Numbered from the stretch's first letter, positions 36,679-45,732 are shown. The stretch is DNA of 64,000 nt from Xanthobacter autotrophicus (GCF_005871085.1 NZ_VAUP01000022.1:1-64000); one strand, 5' to 3'. Notes: generated from the sequence alone by a model not told the origin. A program made the numbers and translations.

Positions 36679-37695
36679 CTAGACGATATACGGCAGCGGC
36701 GCGTGCTCATGGGTGGCTCGGAAAGCGGCGAGGCGCAGGGCCGCCTTGTCGCTGGAGGCCTGGAGATGGGCGACCAGCGCCCGCCGCGCCGCCGCGTGCT
36801 GGCCCTTGCGCACCGCTTTCATGATGTCGAGGTGCTCGCCCATGAAAGGGTCCACCAGCCCATGGGGCTTCAGCTCCATCTGGATGTGCTTGCCCGAGAC
36901 GAGGATGCAGCGGGTGCGCTTCAGCGCCTCCATGATCTCCGGGTTGCGCCCATGGCCGATGCAGTCGATGTGCAGGTCGTTCTCCAGTACGTCGAGGTCG
37001 GCGCTCTCGACCTTGGGATAGCTGTCCATGGCGTCCCGCAGCCGGCGCTCGATGGCATCGAGCTGCGGCGTCGGGATCTGGCCGATGGCGCTGTCGAGGG
37101 CCACCGGTTCCAGCAGGATGCGCAATTCATAGAGGTCGCGAAAGCGCGCCTCGTCCAGCGGCACGGTCCACCAGTGGGATTTCTCGCCCTTGGAGACGAT
37201 GCCCACCTCGCGTGCATGAATGAGCAGGTCGCGCGCCACCGTGCGTCCCACATCGAAATGCCGGGCGATGGCCAGCTCGTTGACGCGGAAGCGGCCGAAC
37301 ACCGAGGACAGGATGATCTCGCGCTCGAAATCGTAATAGAGCGCCTGCCAGGCGAAGCCCTTCCGGGCCTCCACCGCCTCGTCGCCGCTTTTCAGCATGT
37401 CCGCCGTCACCGGCAGCCGGCGCGGGGCGGCGGCGCGGCCGACCATGAGACCGCGCCCCTCGAAGCGGGAGACGACGCCCTCCTCCTCAAGCTCGGCCAG
37501 CGCCTGCTTCACCGGCGAGCGGCTGGAGCCGAACAGGGCCGCGAGCGGCCCCTCCAGCAGCACCATGCCTTCCGGCAGCGCGCCCGCCGCAATGGAGCGG
37601 CGCAGCCGGCCTGCGATGACCGCATAGGCCGGCGTGCGATCGACCACGGGCGCCGTGGCCCGCGCCGCGCTCAGGTGACGGCGCCGATCTGCCAT
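36679..37695 (-). CDS. GntR-family regulator with two helix-turn-helix domains
   Basis: Predicted 338-residue regulator, about 100 longer than usual FadR-type proteins. Residues 22-86 are a normal GntR winged helix (AYAVIAGRLRRSI, SRSPVKQALAELEEEGVV). Residues 115-180 look like a second winged helix (RVNELAIARHFDVGRTVARDLLIHAREVGIV). Residues 185-325 are a helical FCD effector domain (FRDLYELRILLEPVAL). The ATG at 37695 lies 25 nt inside the end of the dehydratase gene, so it is co-translated with it and probably controls the dehydratase and the divergent ABC importer. Confidence 0.82.
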   Translation of the reverse strand: MADRRRHLSAARATAPVVDRTPAYAVIAGRLRRSIAAGALPEGMVLLEGPLAALFGSSRSPVKQALAELEEEGVVSRFEGRGLMVGRAAAPRRLPVTADMLKSGDEAVEARKGFAWQALYYDFEREIILSSVFGRFRVNELAIARHFDVGRTVARDLLIHAREVGIVSKGEKSHWWTVPLDEARFRDLYELRILLEPVALDSAIGQIPTPQLDAIERRLRDAMDSYPKVESADLDVLENDLHIDCIGHGRNPEIMEALKRTRCILVSGKHIQMELKPHGLVDPFMGEHLDIMKAVRKGQHAAARRALVAHLQASSDKAALRLAAFRATHEHAPLPYIV

Positions 37696-39212
37696 GGCAC
37701 GAACTCGCTGTCGCCGAAGCCGAAATCCTCGCTCGCCGTATGCGCGCCCGAGGCCACGGCGAGAATCTTCTCGAAGATGCGCTCGCCCGCGGCGGCGATG
37801 CTGTCCTCGCCGGTAACGATGCCGCCGCAGTTGATGTCCATGTCCTCGTGCATGTGCAGGTACATCTGGGTGTTGGTGGCGACCTTGATGCAGGGCGCCG
37901 GCTTGAAGCCGGAGACCGAGCCGCGGCCGGTGGTGAAGACGACGACGTTGCAGCCCCCCGCCACCTGGCCGGTCACCGCTACCGGATCGTAGCCGGGCGT
38001 GTCCATGAACACAAAGCCCGTGCGATCGATGATCTCGGCATATTCATAGACCGCCTCAAGCGGCATGGAGCCGCCTTTGGCCACCGCGCCCAGCGACTTC
38101 TCCAGGATGGTGGTAAGCCCGCCGGCCTTGTTGCCGTGGGAGGGATTGTTGTTCAGCTCCGCGCCGTTGCGCTCGGTGTAGCTGCGCCACCAGTCGATCC
38201 GGTCCATCAGCTTCTGTGCCACCTCAGGGCTCACCGCGCGGCGGGTGAGCAGGTGCTCGGCGCCATAAATCTCCGGGGTCTCGCTGAGCACCGCCGTGCC
38301 GCCGTGCTTCACCACCAGGTCGGCGGCATAGCCGAGCGCCGGGTTCGCTGAGATGCCCGAATAGCCGTCCGAGCCGCCGCATTGCAGCGCCACCTTCAGG
38401 CCGGTGAGGGGCACCGTGGTGCGCTGGGCGGCATCGGCGATGGGCAGCATCTCGCGGATGATGCCGCTGGCGGTCTCGATGGTCTTGCGGGTGCCGCCGA
38501 GGCCCTGGATGGTCATGGTGCGCAGCAGCTGACCTTCCACCAGCCCCTCGCGGGAGACAATGGGCTCGATCTGGTTGGTCTCACAGCCGAGACCGATCAT
38601 CAGGATGCCGGCGAAGTTGGGGTTCTTGGCATAGCCTCCGAGCACGCGGGTGAGATAGGCGTAGCCCTCGGTCTTGGTGTTGATGGCGCAGCCGGTGCCG
38701 TGGGTGAGGGCGACCACGCCGTCCACATTGGCAAAGCCCTCCAGCCCGCCGCGGTTGAAATGATCGGCAACGGCGCGGGCCACCGTAGCCGAACAGTTCA
38801 CCGAGGTGACGATGCCGATGTAGTTGCGCGTCCCCACCTGGCCATCAGGCCGCACATAGCCCTCGAAGGTGCGCCGCTCAGCCTGCGGCAAAAGTTCGGT
38901 GGCGCGGCCGTCCTCGGCGAAATGGTGGGCGACATCGCTCTCCTGCATGGTGAGGTTGTGCAGGTGGACATGGGCTCCGGGCGCGATGTCGGCGGTGGCG
39001 ACGCCGATGGTCTGGCCATATTTCAGCACCCGCGATCCCGCCGGGATGGGCGCGATCGCCATCTTGTGGCCGCTCGGAATTTCGGCCAGCGCCGTCACGC
39101 CCACCCCATCAAGGACCACGACGGTGCCCGCCGGAATGCGCGCGCGCGCCACCCCGACATTATCCGACGCATGAAGGTGGATGAGGGGTGATGCGGCGGA
39201 CGTCGTCAGCAT
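37671..39212 (-). CDS. UxaA/GarD-type sugar-acid dehydratase
   Basis: Predicted 513-residue iron-dependent dehydratase of the altronate/galactarate dehydratase family. Residues 10-95 are the SAF domain (HASDNVGVARARIPAGT). The large domain has GYVRPDGQVGTRNYIGI, VALTHGTGCAI, ILMIGLGCETNQ, ALQCGGSDGYSGISANPALG and NNNPSHGNKAGGLT. Full length, so both the UxaA N- and C-terminal parts are in one chain. It would turn an aldonic or aldaric acid, or a related hydroxy acid, into a 2-keto-3-deoxy product. No other sugar-acid enzyme is nearby. The ATG at 39212 opens the operon with the GntR gene. Confidence 0.88.
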   Translation of the reverse strand: MLTTSAASPLIHLHASDNVGVARARIPAGTVVVLDGVGVTALAEIPSGHKMAIAPIPAGSRVLKYGQTIGVATADIAPGAHVHLHNLTMQESDVAHHFAEDGRATELLPQAERRTFEGYVRPDGQVGTRNYIGIVTSVNCSATVARAVADHFNRGGLEGFANVDGVVALTHGTGCAINTKTEGYAYLTRVLGGYAKNPNFAGILMIGLGCETNQIEPIVSREGLVEGQLLRTMTIQGLGGTRKTIETASGIIREMLPIADAAQRTTVPLTGLKVALQCGGSDGYSGISANPALGYAADLVVKHGGTAVLSETPEIYGAEHLLTRRAVSPEVAQKLMDRIDWWRSYTERNGAELNNNPSHGNKAGGLTTILEKSLGAVAKGGSMPLEAVYEYAEIIDRTGFVFMDTPGYDPVAVTGQVAGGCNVVVFTTGRGSVSGFKPAPCIKVATNTQMYLHMHEDMDINCGGIVTGEDSIAAAGERIFEKILAVASGAHTASEDFGFGDSEFVPWQIGAVT

Positions 39213-39257
39213 GGCGCTTCCCTAAAAATGATCATTGCGTGCATCAATCAATCATGT

Positions 39258-39270
39258 TAGACATGGTCTA
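39258..39270. promoter_or_regulatory. Inverted repeat TAGAC-ATG-GTCTA, candidate GntR operator
   Basis: A perfect 5-bp inverted repeat with a 3-nt spacer at 39258-39270 in the AT-rich divergent region 39213-39430, 46 nt upstream of the dehydratase start. Size and spacing fit FadR-type GntR operators. Direct binding is inferred. The same spacer holds a second palindromic area near 39320-39400 with repeated GAATTC words. Confidence 0.45.
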
Positions 39271-39430
39271 GTCAAACGAAAAATATAATAACAATCAGGG
39301 GTATGGAGACGACAATGGCCCGAAATCCTTGAATTCGAGCTTCGTTCGTACGGATTCACGTCGTACTTGAAGGAATTCACGATCACCATGATCGCGAATA
39401 ATTCGTCTCAGGCGAAGCGGACCTGATGCC

Positions 39431-40114
39431 GTGGGCTATGCATTTGATTTTTCATTTCTTGATGAGTATTGGCCGGACCTCCTCAATGGTGTCTGGCTGA
39501 CGCTCGGCATGACGGTGGCCTCGGTGCTACCCGGCTTCGTGCTCGGCACCCTGTGCGCCGTGGGGCGCCTCTACGGGCCGCCATACGTGCAGCGTGCCGT
39601 CACCTTCTATGTGGAAGCGATCCGCAATACCCCGCTGATCATCCAGGTGTTCTGGCTGTTCTTCGGCCTCGCCGTGCTGGGGGCCAAGATCGGGCCGTTT
39701 CCTGCCGCCGTGATCGCGCTGGTGGTGAATGTGGGCGCCTATACGGCGGAAATCATGCGGGCGGGCTTCCGCTCCATCCCCAAGGGCCAGATCGAGGCGG
39801 CGCACTGCCTCGCCCTCACCCCCACCCAGGCCCTGTGGTCGGTGCAGCTGCCGCAGGCGGTGGAGCGGGTCTATCCCGCCCTCGTCAGCCAGTTCGTGCT
39901 GATGATGCTGGCCACTGCCATCATGTCGCAGATCTCGGCGGAAGAACTCACCGGCGTCGCCTACATGATCCAGTCCTTCACCTTCCGCGGCTTCGAAGTC
40001 TACCTCGTCATCGCCGTCATCTACCTCGCCATGGCCTCGCTGCTGCGCCTGACACTCATGGGCGTGGCGCACGTGTCCTTCCCCCGCCTTCGCCGTCTCG
40101 GCACGCCGCTGTGA
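39431..40114 (+). CDS. Polar amino-acid-type ABC permease
   Basis: Predicted 227-residue permease of the HisQM/GlnP family with five membrane helices. The start FDFSFLDEYWPDLLNGVWLTL and the ATPase-coupling EAAHCLALTPTQALWSVQLPQA loop are typical, as is EAIRNTPLIIQVFW. A GTG start at 39431 is the only choice that gives the family N-terminus; its Shine-Dalgarno is weak. It opens a four-gene operon divergent from the dehydratase. Partner of the next gene. Confidence 0.85.
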   Translation: MGYAFDFSFLDEYWPDLLNGVWLTLGMTVASVLPGFVLGTLCAVGRLYGPPYVQRAVTFYVEAIRNTPLIIQVFWLFFGLAVLGAKIGPFPAAVIALVVNVGAYTAEIMRAGFRSIPKGQIEAAHCLALTPTQALWSVQLPQAVERVYPALVSQFVLMMLATAIMSQISAEELTGVAYMIQSFTFRGFEVYLVIAVIYLAMASLLRLTLMGVAHVSFPRLRRLGTPL

Positions 40115-40121
40115 GGATGCC

Positions 40122-40766
40122 ATGCTGGGCCTGACCATCGAGCAGATCGCCTATCTCTTCCGCGGCGCCGGCTGGACCATCGTGCTGTCGCTGCTCGGCT
40201 TTGTCGGCGGCACGCTGCTGGGCCTGCCGGTGGCGCTCGGCCGCGCCTCCAAGAGCCGGCTGCTGCGCTTTGCGTCCGGCGTGCTGGTGCAGCTGGTGCA
40301 GGGCATTCCGCTGCCGGTCATCATGTTCGTGGTCTATTTCGGCATCTCCATCGCCGGCTTCGATGTGCCGGCGCTGGTGGCGGCAGGCGTCGCCATGACG
40401 CTGTATTCCGGCGCCTACCTCGGCGAGATCTGGAAGGGCTGCATCCTCGCCGTGCCGCGCACCCAGTGGGAGGCGGGCGAGTGCCTGGCGCTGACCAAGA
40501 CCCAGCGCTTCATCTTCGTCATCCTGCCGCAGGCGCTGCGCATCGCGGTGCCGCCCACGGTGGGCTTCCTGGTGCAGATCGTGAAGAACACCTCCTATTC
40601 GGTGGTGATCAACTTCTTCGACCTCACCTATTCGGCGAAGGTGATCAATAACGCCACCTACAAGCCGTTCACCGTCTTCACCATCGCGGCGCTGATCTAT
40701 TTCGCCATCTGCTTTCCCATGTCGCTTCTGGCGAGCCGGTTCGACCGCCGGCTGCACCGAAGCTGA
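40122..40766 (+). CDS. Polar amino-acid-type ABC permease, second subunit
   Basis: Predicted 214-residue permease of the same HisQM family with five helices. It contains GAGWTIVLSLLGFVGGTLLGLPVALG, QLVQGIPLPVIMFVVYFG and the coupling loop WEAGECLALTKTQRFIFVILPQALR. The ATG at 40122 is 7 nt after the preceding stop, so it is translationally linked. With the first permease it forms the membrane channel. Confidence 0.87.
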   Translation: MLGLTIEQIAYLFRGAGWTIVLSLLGFVGGTLLGLPVALGRASKSRLLRFASGVLVQLVQGIPLPVIMFVVYFGISIAGFDVPALVAAGVAMTLYSGAYLGEIWKGCILAVPRTQWEAGECLALTKTQRFIFVILPQALRIAVPPTVGFLVQIVKNTSYSVVINFFDLTYSAKVINNATYKPFTVFTIAALIYFAICFPMSLLASRFDRRLHRS

Positions 40767-40834
40767 GGACGCGCCATGGCCCTGCTCTCCCCCGCCAAAC
40801 CCTTTCCGCCGCCGATCTGCACGAGGGCCTTCGC

Positions 40835-41575
40835 ATGACCTCTCCCGCCGCCCCCTTGGTGCGCTTCAAGAATGTCGAGAAGAACTTCGGCGCGCTCCAG
40901 GTGCTCAAGGGCATCACCCTCGATGTGGCGCCGGGGCAGGTGGTAGCGCTCATCGGCCGCTCGGGCTCCGGCAAGAGTACGGCACTGCGCTGCGTGAATG
41001 GCCTTGAAATGATCAATGGCGGCGAGCTGGAGGTGTGCGGGCGCAAGCTCCACGCCGGCAAGGTGGACCTGCTGGAATTGCGCAAGGACGTGGGCATCGT
41101 CTTCCAGAGCTACAATCTCTTCCCCCACCTCACGGTGGAGGAGAACATCACCCTTGCCCCGCGCAAGGTGCGGCGCATCGGCAAGGCCGAGGCCCGCGAC
41201 ATCGCCGCCGAGGTGCTGGAGGAAGTCGGCCTCTCCGAGAAGGCGCAGGCCTATCCCGAGCAGCTCTCCGGTGGCCAGCAGCAGCGCGTCGCCATTGCCC
41301 GCTCGCTGGCCATGCGGCCAAAGCTGATCCTGTTCGACGAGGTCACCTCGGCCCTCGATCCAGAGCTTACCGGCGAAGTGCTGAAAGTGATCGAGCGCCT
41401 CGCCCGCGAGGGCATGACCATGATGCTGGTGACCCACGAAATGGCGTTCGCCCGCTCGGTCGCCAACACCGTCGTGTTCATGCACCAGGGCCGCGTCTGG
41501 GAAACCGGGCCCGGCGCCATGCTTGCCAACCCCGTCACAGACGAATTGCGCCAGTTCGTCGGCAGCGGCCTTTAA
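40835..41575 (+). CDS. Polar amino-acid-type ABC ATPase (GlnQ-like)
   Basis: Predicted 246-residue ATPase. It has Walker A GRSGSGKST, FQSYNLFPHLTVEENI, signature QLSGGQQQRVAIARSL, Walker B LILFDEVTSALDPEL and switch VTHEM. Most GlnQ-like proteins have DEPTSALD; here Pro is replaced by Val, as DEVTSALD, a variant well known in this family. It lies 68 nt behind the permease gene. Confidence 0.9.
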   Translation: MTSPAAPLVRFKNVEKNFGALQVLKGITLDVAPGQVVALIGRSGSGKSTALRCVNGLEMINGGELEVCGRKLHAGKVDLLELRKDVGIVFQSYNLFPHLTVEENITLAPRKVRRIGKAEARDIAAEVLEEVGLSEKAQAYPEQLSGGQQQRVAIARSLAMRPKLILFDEVTSALDPELTGEVLKVIERLAREGMTMMLVTHEMAFARSVANTVVFMHQGRVWETGPGAMLANPVTDELRQFVGSGL

Positions 41576-41610
41576 TCGCCATCAAAAACACTGACCGGAG
41601 GAACCCCAGG

Positions 41611-42414
41611 ATGCTCAGGACCCCCATCATCGGCGCCATGGCGCTGGCATTCGGCCTCGTCGCAGCCGTTGCGCCCGCCGCCGCCGAGACGCCCGCCGGC
41701 ATCAAGCAGCGCGGCAAGCTCATCGTCGCTATCGACGTGTCCCACCCGCCCTACGGCATGCTCGATGACAAGGCCAAGGAGACCGGCTCCGACGTTGAGA
41801 CCGCGCAGTTGCTCGCCAAGGACCTGGGCGTCGCGCTGGAGGTGGTTCCGGTGTCCGGCGCCAACCGGGTGCCCTCGCTGCTCGCCAATAAGGTGGACGT
41901 GGTCATCGCCTCCTTCTCCATCACCCCCGAGCGCAAGAAGGTGGTGGATTATTCCATCCCCTACGGCGTAATCCCGGTGGTGGTCTCCGCGCCCAAGGCC
42001 ACCGTCATCAAGACCCCGGCGGACCTTGCCGGCAAGTCCATCGCGGTCGCCCGCGGCACCACCGCCGACATCGAGCTGTCGCGTACCATCAAGGACGCGA
42101 AAGTGGCGGCCAACATCGTGCGCTACGAGGACGAGGCCACCGCCGTCACCGCCCTCGCCACCGGCCAGCAGGACCTGCTCGCCGCCGCCCTCTCCACCGC
42201 CAACACGGTGGCCGAGCAGAACCCGGGCAAGACGCTGGAGGTGAAGCTGCAGATGGCCGCCTATCCCATGGCCGTCGGCCTGCGCAAGACCGATCCCGAG
42301 CTGAAGGCCTATGTGGACGAGTGGGTGAAGGCGAACCTCGCCAACGGCAAGCTCAACGACATCTACAAGAAGTACTTCGGCCTTTCGCTGCCGGAGCACA
42401 TCGCGGCCGAATGA
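41611..42414 (+). CDS. Polar amino-acid-type ABC substrate-binding protein
   Basis: Predicted 267-residue periplasmic binding protein (type II fold, family 3). A 25-residue signal peptide ends in APAAA before ETPAG. Conserved parts are GKLIVAIDVSHPPYGMLD, NRVPSLLANKVDVVIASFSITPERKKVVDYS and LAGKSIAVARGTTAD. A GGAGGAA Shine-Dalgarno precedes ATG 41611. The ligand pocket is not decisive; the divergent dehydratase suggests a hydroxy or sugar acid, or a hydroxylated amino acid, rather than a standard amino acid. Confidence 0.88.
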   Translation: MLRTPIIGAMALAFGLVAAVAPAAAETPAGIKQRGKLIVAIDVSHPPYGMLDDKAKETGSDVETAQLLAKDLGVALEVVPVSGANRVPSLLANKVDVVIASFSITPERKKVVDYSIPYGVIPVVVSAPKATVIKTPADLAGKSIAVARGTTADIELSRTIKDAKVAANIVRYEDEATAVTALATGQQDLLAAALSTANTVAEQNPGKTLEVKLQMAAYPMAVGLRKTDPELKAYVDEWVKANLANGKLNDIYKKYFGLSLPEHIAAE

Positions 42415-42419
42415 CCGCG

Positions 42420-42449
42420 AGGCACCGGCGGCCAAGCCTGCCGGTGCCT
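42420..42449. terminator. Hairpin between convergent genes
   Basis: AGGCACCGGC (42420-42429) pairs perfectly with GCCGGTGCCT (42440-42449) around a 10-nt loop, in the 38-nt gap between the binding-protein gene and the Hsp70-like gene. There is no strong T-run, but the placement fits a terminator used from both sides. Confidence 0.6.
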
Positions 42450-42452
42450 GCC

Positions 42453-43700
42453 TTAGCCGTAGCGCCGGCTCGCCTCGATGGCGAGGCCGGTGCCGACGGA
42501 GCCGAAGGTGTCGCCCTCGATCACCCGGGCCTGGGGCACGCATGTGCAGATGGCCGCGCGCACGTGGCTGAGGCGGGTGGAGCCGCCGGTGAGGAACAGG
42601 GCGTCGATATCTTCCGCCTTCAGGCCCGCCGTGGCGAGGCAGGACGAGATCCGCCCGGCGATGCGATCGGCCAGCAGGCCGGTGTGCCGCACCAGGTCTT
42701 CATGGGCGATGCCTACCGAAAGTCCGGCTTCCAGCACCGCCAGATCCAGCACGGTGGCGCCCGCTTCCGCCACGCGGATCTTTGCGGATTCCACGTCTAG
42801 GGCAAGGCTATGGCCGCGTTCGTCCTCCACCGCCCGCGCGAGGCGTGATACGAGATGGGGGCGCTCGGCATCACGCTCCAGCTCGCGGATGGAACGGGCG
42901 GTCTTGCCGTCATACAGCCGGTTGATGGAGGACCAGGTGGCAAGATCCTGATAGATGCCCACCGGCATGGACAGGCCCTTGCGCTTCAGCGGGCTGCCGT
43001 GGCCGAGCAGCGGCATGACCATGGACAAAGAGAGCTGCCGGTCGAAATCCGTGCCGCCCACGCGCACGCCCTCGTTCGCCAGGATGTCGGACGCCCGGTC
43101 GGCCTGGTTGGCATGGCCGCGCGCGATGCGCACGATGGAAAAGTCCGACGTGCCGCCACCAATGTCGGCGATCAGCGCCAGTTCCTCGCCCGCCACCTGC
43201 CGCTCATAATCGAGGCTCGCCGCGATGGGCTCGAACTGGAACGACAGCTCGGCAAAGCCGATCTCGCGGGCGATGGCGCCCAGCACGTCCTGCGCCCGCA
43301 TGTCGCCGGCCGCATCGCCATCCACGAAATGCACCGGCCGACCGAGCACCACCTGATCGAGCCCGCCACCGGCCGCCGCCTCGCCCCGGGCCTTCACCGC
43401 GCCTAGAAACGCCGCGATCACCGCCCGGAAGCTCAGCCGCAGCCGGCCGACAGAGGTGGTCTCATCCACCAGCGCGGTGCCGAGCACCGATTTCAGGGCG
43501 CGCATCAGCCGGCCCTGCTCGCCGGAGACATAGGCCGCCATGGCCGCGCGCCCCACCAGGGGCTCGCCCGTGCGCGGAAAGAAGATGGCGCTCGGCAGCG
43601 TGTCGGCCACGCCTTCCAGGGGCGCAAGACGTGGACCGTCTGCGCCGATGAAGCCGAGCGTGGTGTTGGAGGTGCCGAAATCGAGGCCGCAGGCGGTCAT
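42453..43700 (-). CDS. Hsp70-like ATPase (YegD type)
   Basis: Predicted 415-residue actin-fold ATPase related to Hsp70. It has phosphate-1 GLDFGTSNTT, phosphate-2 LIADIGGGTSDFSI and the adenosine motif FLTGGSTRLSHV. Length and absence of a substrate-binding domain or lid match YegD, a chaperone-like protein of unknown client. The ATG at 43700 gives the canonical start MTACGLDFG. It stands alone between convergent and parallel neighbours. Confidence 0.87.
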   Translation of the reverse strand: MTACGLDFGTSNTTLGFIGADGPRLAPLEGVADTLPSAIFFPRTGEPLVGRAAMAAYVSGEQGRLMRALKSVLGTALVDETTSVGRLRLSFRAVIAAFLGAVKARGEAAAGGGLDQVVLGRPVHFVDGDAAGDMRAQDVLGAIAREIGFAELSFQFEPIAASLDYERQVAGEELALIADIGGGTSDFSIVRIARGHANQADRASDILANEGVRVGGTDFDRQLSLSMVMPLLGHGSPLKRKGLSMPVGIYQDLATWSSINRLYDGKTARSIRELERDAERPHLVSRLARAVEDERGHSLALDVESAKIRVAEAGATVLDLAVLEAGLSVGIAHEDLVRHTGLLADRIAGRISSCLATAGLKAEDIDALFLTGGSTRLSHVRAAICTCVPQARVIEGDTFGSVGTGLAIEASRRYG

Positions 43701-43860
43701 GGGCCCTCCGTGCAGGATGCGGGATGCGGAAGGGGGCGCTTGCTAGAGCAAGTCGTGCTGCAACGCAAGAGATCAAGCGCAAGCGACCGCCGGAGCGGCC
43801 CTTTTCGGGGCCGTCCTAAGGCCCGCCGATGCGGGTTCGCTCCCGGCTCGGAAGCGGCGA

Positions 43861-45732
43861 TCAGGAGCGGCGCGGCTTCTTGCCCGGAGGCTTGCCGGCG
43901 AAGGCGCTCGGACCGCGATCCGCAGGGCCTCGGCTCGGGGGCTTCCCGGCGCGCGGCTCATGACCGCCCTTGGCCGGTGCGGCTTTGTCGCGGAACGGCT
44001 TGCCCCGGCCCGGCCGGTCCTGCCCCGGCTTGTCGTATCCCTGCTTGTCGTATCCCTGCTTGTCGTATCCCTGCTTGTCTTGGGGCCCCTTCCAGCGCGG
44101 CGCCGGCCGTTCGGGACGGCTCGACGGCGCGCCACCGGGCAGCGGCTCGATGATCACGTCCGAGCCATCGGACTTGCGGGCGGACGTGCTGAAGCGGTCG
44201 AGGGCGGCGGCGCTGACCTCGAAGGCGGTTTCCTCGTCGAAGATGCGGATGGCGCCGATATCGTCGCGGGTCACGTTCCCGCGGCGGCAGATCAGCGGCA
44301 GCAGCCAGCGCGGGTCCGCCTTGTTGCGGCGCCCGATATTGAGGCGGAACCAGGCCCCGCCCCCTGCGCCCCCAGGTCCGCCGAGCCCCCGCGCGGTGGC
44401 ACGGTCACGGCCGCGCGGCTCGCCGGGGTCGGCGACCTCCTCGGGCGATGGCAGGCCGGCGCGATAGAGGCGCACCAGCGCCGCCACCAGATGCTCGGCC
44501 GGCTGCTGCTCCAGCAGCGTGCGGGCGACGGCGGCATCTTCCTCATTCGGCTCGTCGGTGAGGAGCGGGTCGCGCAGCATGCGCTCGTGATCGAGCTTGC
44601 GGATCTCGTCGGCGGTGGGCGGTCCCGACCAGGCCGGGGTCAGGCCCATGCCCCGCAGCATGTCCTCGGTGCGGCGGCGGCGGAACGGCGGCACCAGCAA
44701 CACGCTGACGCCCTTGCGACCGGCCCGGCCGGTGCGGCCGCTGCGGTGCTGGAGGCTTTCAGCATCATTCGGAAGGTCGGCGTGAATGACGAGGCCAAGG
44801 CTCGGCAAATCGATGCCGCGCGCCGCCACATCGGTGGCCACGCACACTCGCGCCCGGCCGTCGCGCAGGGCCTGGAGCGCAGAATTGCGCTCGTTCTGGC
44901 TCAGCTCGCCGGAGAGGGCGACGGCGGAGAACTGACGCTCCTGGAGGGTCGCGTGCAGGTGCCGCACCGTCTCGCGGGTGTTGCAGAACACGATGGCGCT
45001 CGGCGCATCATAAAAGCGCAGCACGTTGACGACGGCGTGCTCGATCTCCTTCGGCACCACGCGCATGGCGCGGTATTCGATGTCGGCGTGGCCGCCCTCG
45101 GCGCTCGCCACCTCGATGCGCAGCGCCTCGCGCTGGTAGCGCTTGGCCAGCATGGTGATGCCGCGCGGCAGGGTGGCCGAGAACAGCAGGCTGCGCCGCT
45201 CCGGCGGCGTAGCGTCGAGAATGAACTGGAGGTCCTCGCGAAAGCCGAGGTCGAGCATTTCGTCGGCTTCGTCCAGCACGACGACCCGCACGGCGGAAAT
45301 ATCGAGCCGGCCCCGCTCCAGATGGTCGCGCAGGCGGCCGGGGGTGCCGACCACCATGTGGGCACCCCGGCTGAGCGCCCGCTGTTCCTGGCGCGGGTCC
45401 ATGCCGCCGACGCAGGAGACGATGCGCGCGCCTGTCGCCGCATAAAGCCACTCGAACTCGCGCTGGACCTGAAGGGCCAGTTCCCGGGTGGGGGCCACCA
45501 CCAGCGCCTGCGGCGCCGTGGCGGGTCCGAAGCGCTCGTCCGTGCCCAGCAGCGTGTCGGCCACCGCGAGGCCGTAGGCCACGGTCTTGCCCGAGCCGGT
45601 CTGCGCGGACACGAGAAGGTCGCGCCCCGACGCTTCGGGGGCGAGCACGGCAAGCTGCACCGGCGTCGGGTCGTTGTAGTCCCGCTCGGCCAAGGCGCGG
45701 GCGAGCGCCGGGTTTGTCGTCATGAAGGGCAC
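43861..45732 (-). CDS. DEAD-box RNA helicase with DbpA-like C-terminal domain
   Basis: Predicted 623-residue RNA helicase. Core motifs in order are Q motif (NDPTPVQ), I AQTGSGKT, Ia PTRELA, Ib TPGR, II DEAD, III SAT, V ATDVAARGIDL and VI HRSGRTGRAG. A DbpA/CsdA-type RNA-binding fold follows (about residues 465-530: WFRLNIGRRNKADPRWLLPLICRRG). The basic Gly/Pro/Lys tail contains three exact copies of DKQGY. The start is taken as GTG 45732 (MPFMTTNPAL); the ATG three codons later is an alternative. Likely roles are ribosome assembly and mRNA turnover in the cold. Confidence 0.92.
   Translation of the reverse strand: MPFMTTNPALARALAERDYNDPTPVQLAVLAPEASGRDLLVSAQTGSGKTVAYGLAVADTLLGTDERFGPATAPQALVVAPTRELALQVQREFEWLYAATGARIVSCVGGMDPRQEQRALSRGAHMVVGTPGRLRDHLERGRLDISAVRVVVLDEADEMLDLGFREDLQFILDATPPERRSLLFSATLPRGITMLAKRYQREALRIEVASAEGGHADIEYRAMRVVPKEIEHAVVNVLRFYDAPSAIVFCNTRETVRHLHATLQERQFSAVALSGELSQNERNSALQALRDGRARVCVATDVAARGIDLPSLGLVIHADLPNDAESLQHRSGRTGRAGRKGVSVLLVPPFRRRRTEDMLRGMGLTPAWSGPPTADEIRKLDHERMLRDPLLTDEPNEEDAAVARTLLEQQPAEHLVAALVRLYRAGLPSPEEVADPGEPRGRDRATARGLGGPGGAGGGAWFRLNIGRRNKADPRWLLPLICRRGNVTRDDIGAIRIFDEETAFEVSAAALDRFSTSARKSDGSDVIIEPLPGGAPSSRPERPAPRWKGPQDKQGYDKQGYDKQGYDKPGQDRPGRGKPFRDKAAPAKGGHEPRAGKPPSRGPADRGPSAFAGKPPGKKPRRS
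44029..44073 (-). repeat. Three exact 15-bp repeats in the helicase tail
   Basis: The unit CTTGTCGTATCCCTG (plus strand) repeats three times without a mismatch, then decays into a partial fourth copy. It encodes DKQGY in the disordered tail. Exact copies suggest recent slippage; the number should vary between strains without shifting the frame. Confidence 0.85.

Noticed and set aside
44029-44080. Possible CRISPR array
   Set aside because: The three 15-bp units touch one another without spacers and lie in frame within a helicase gene.
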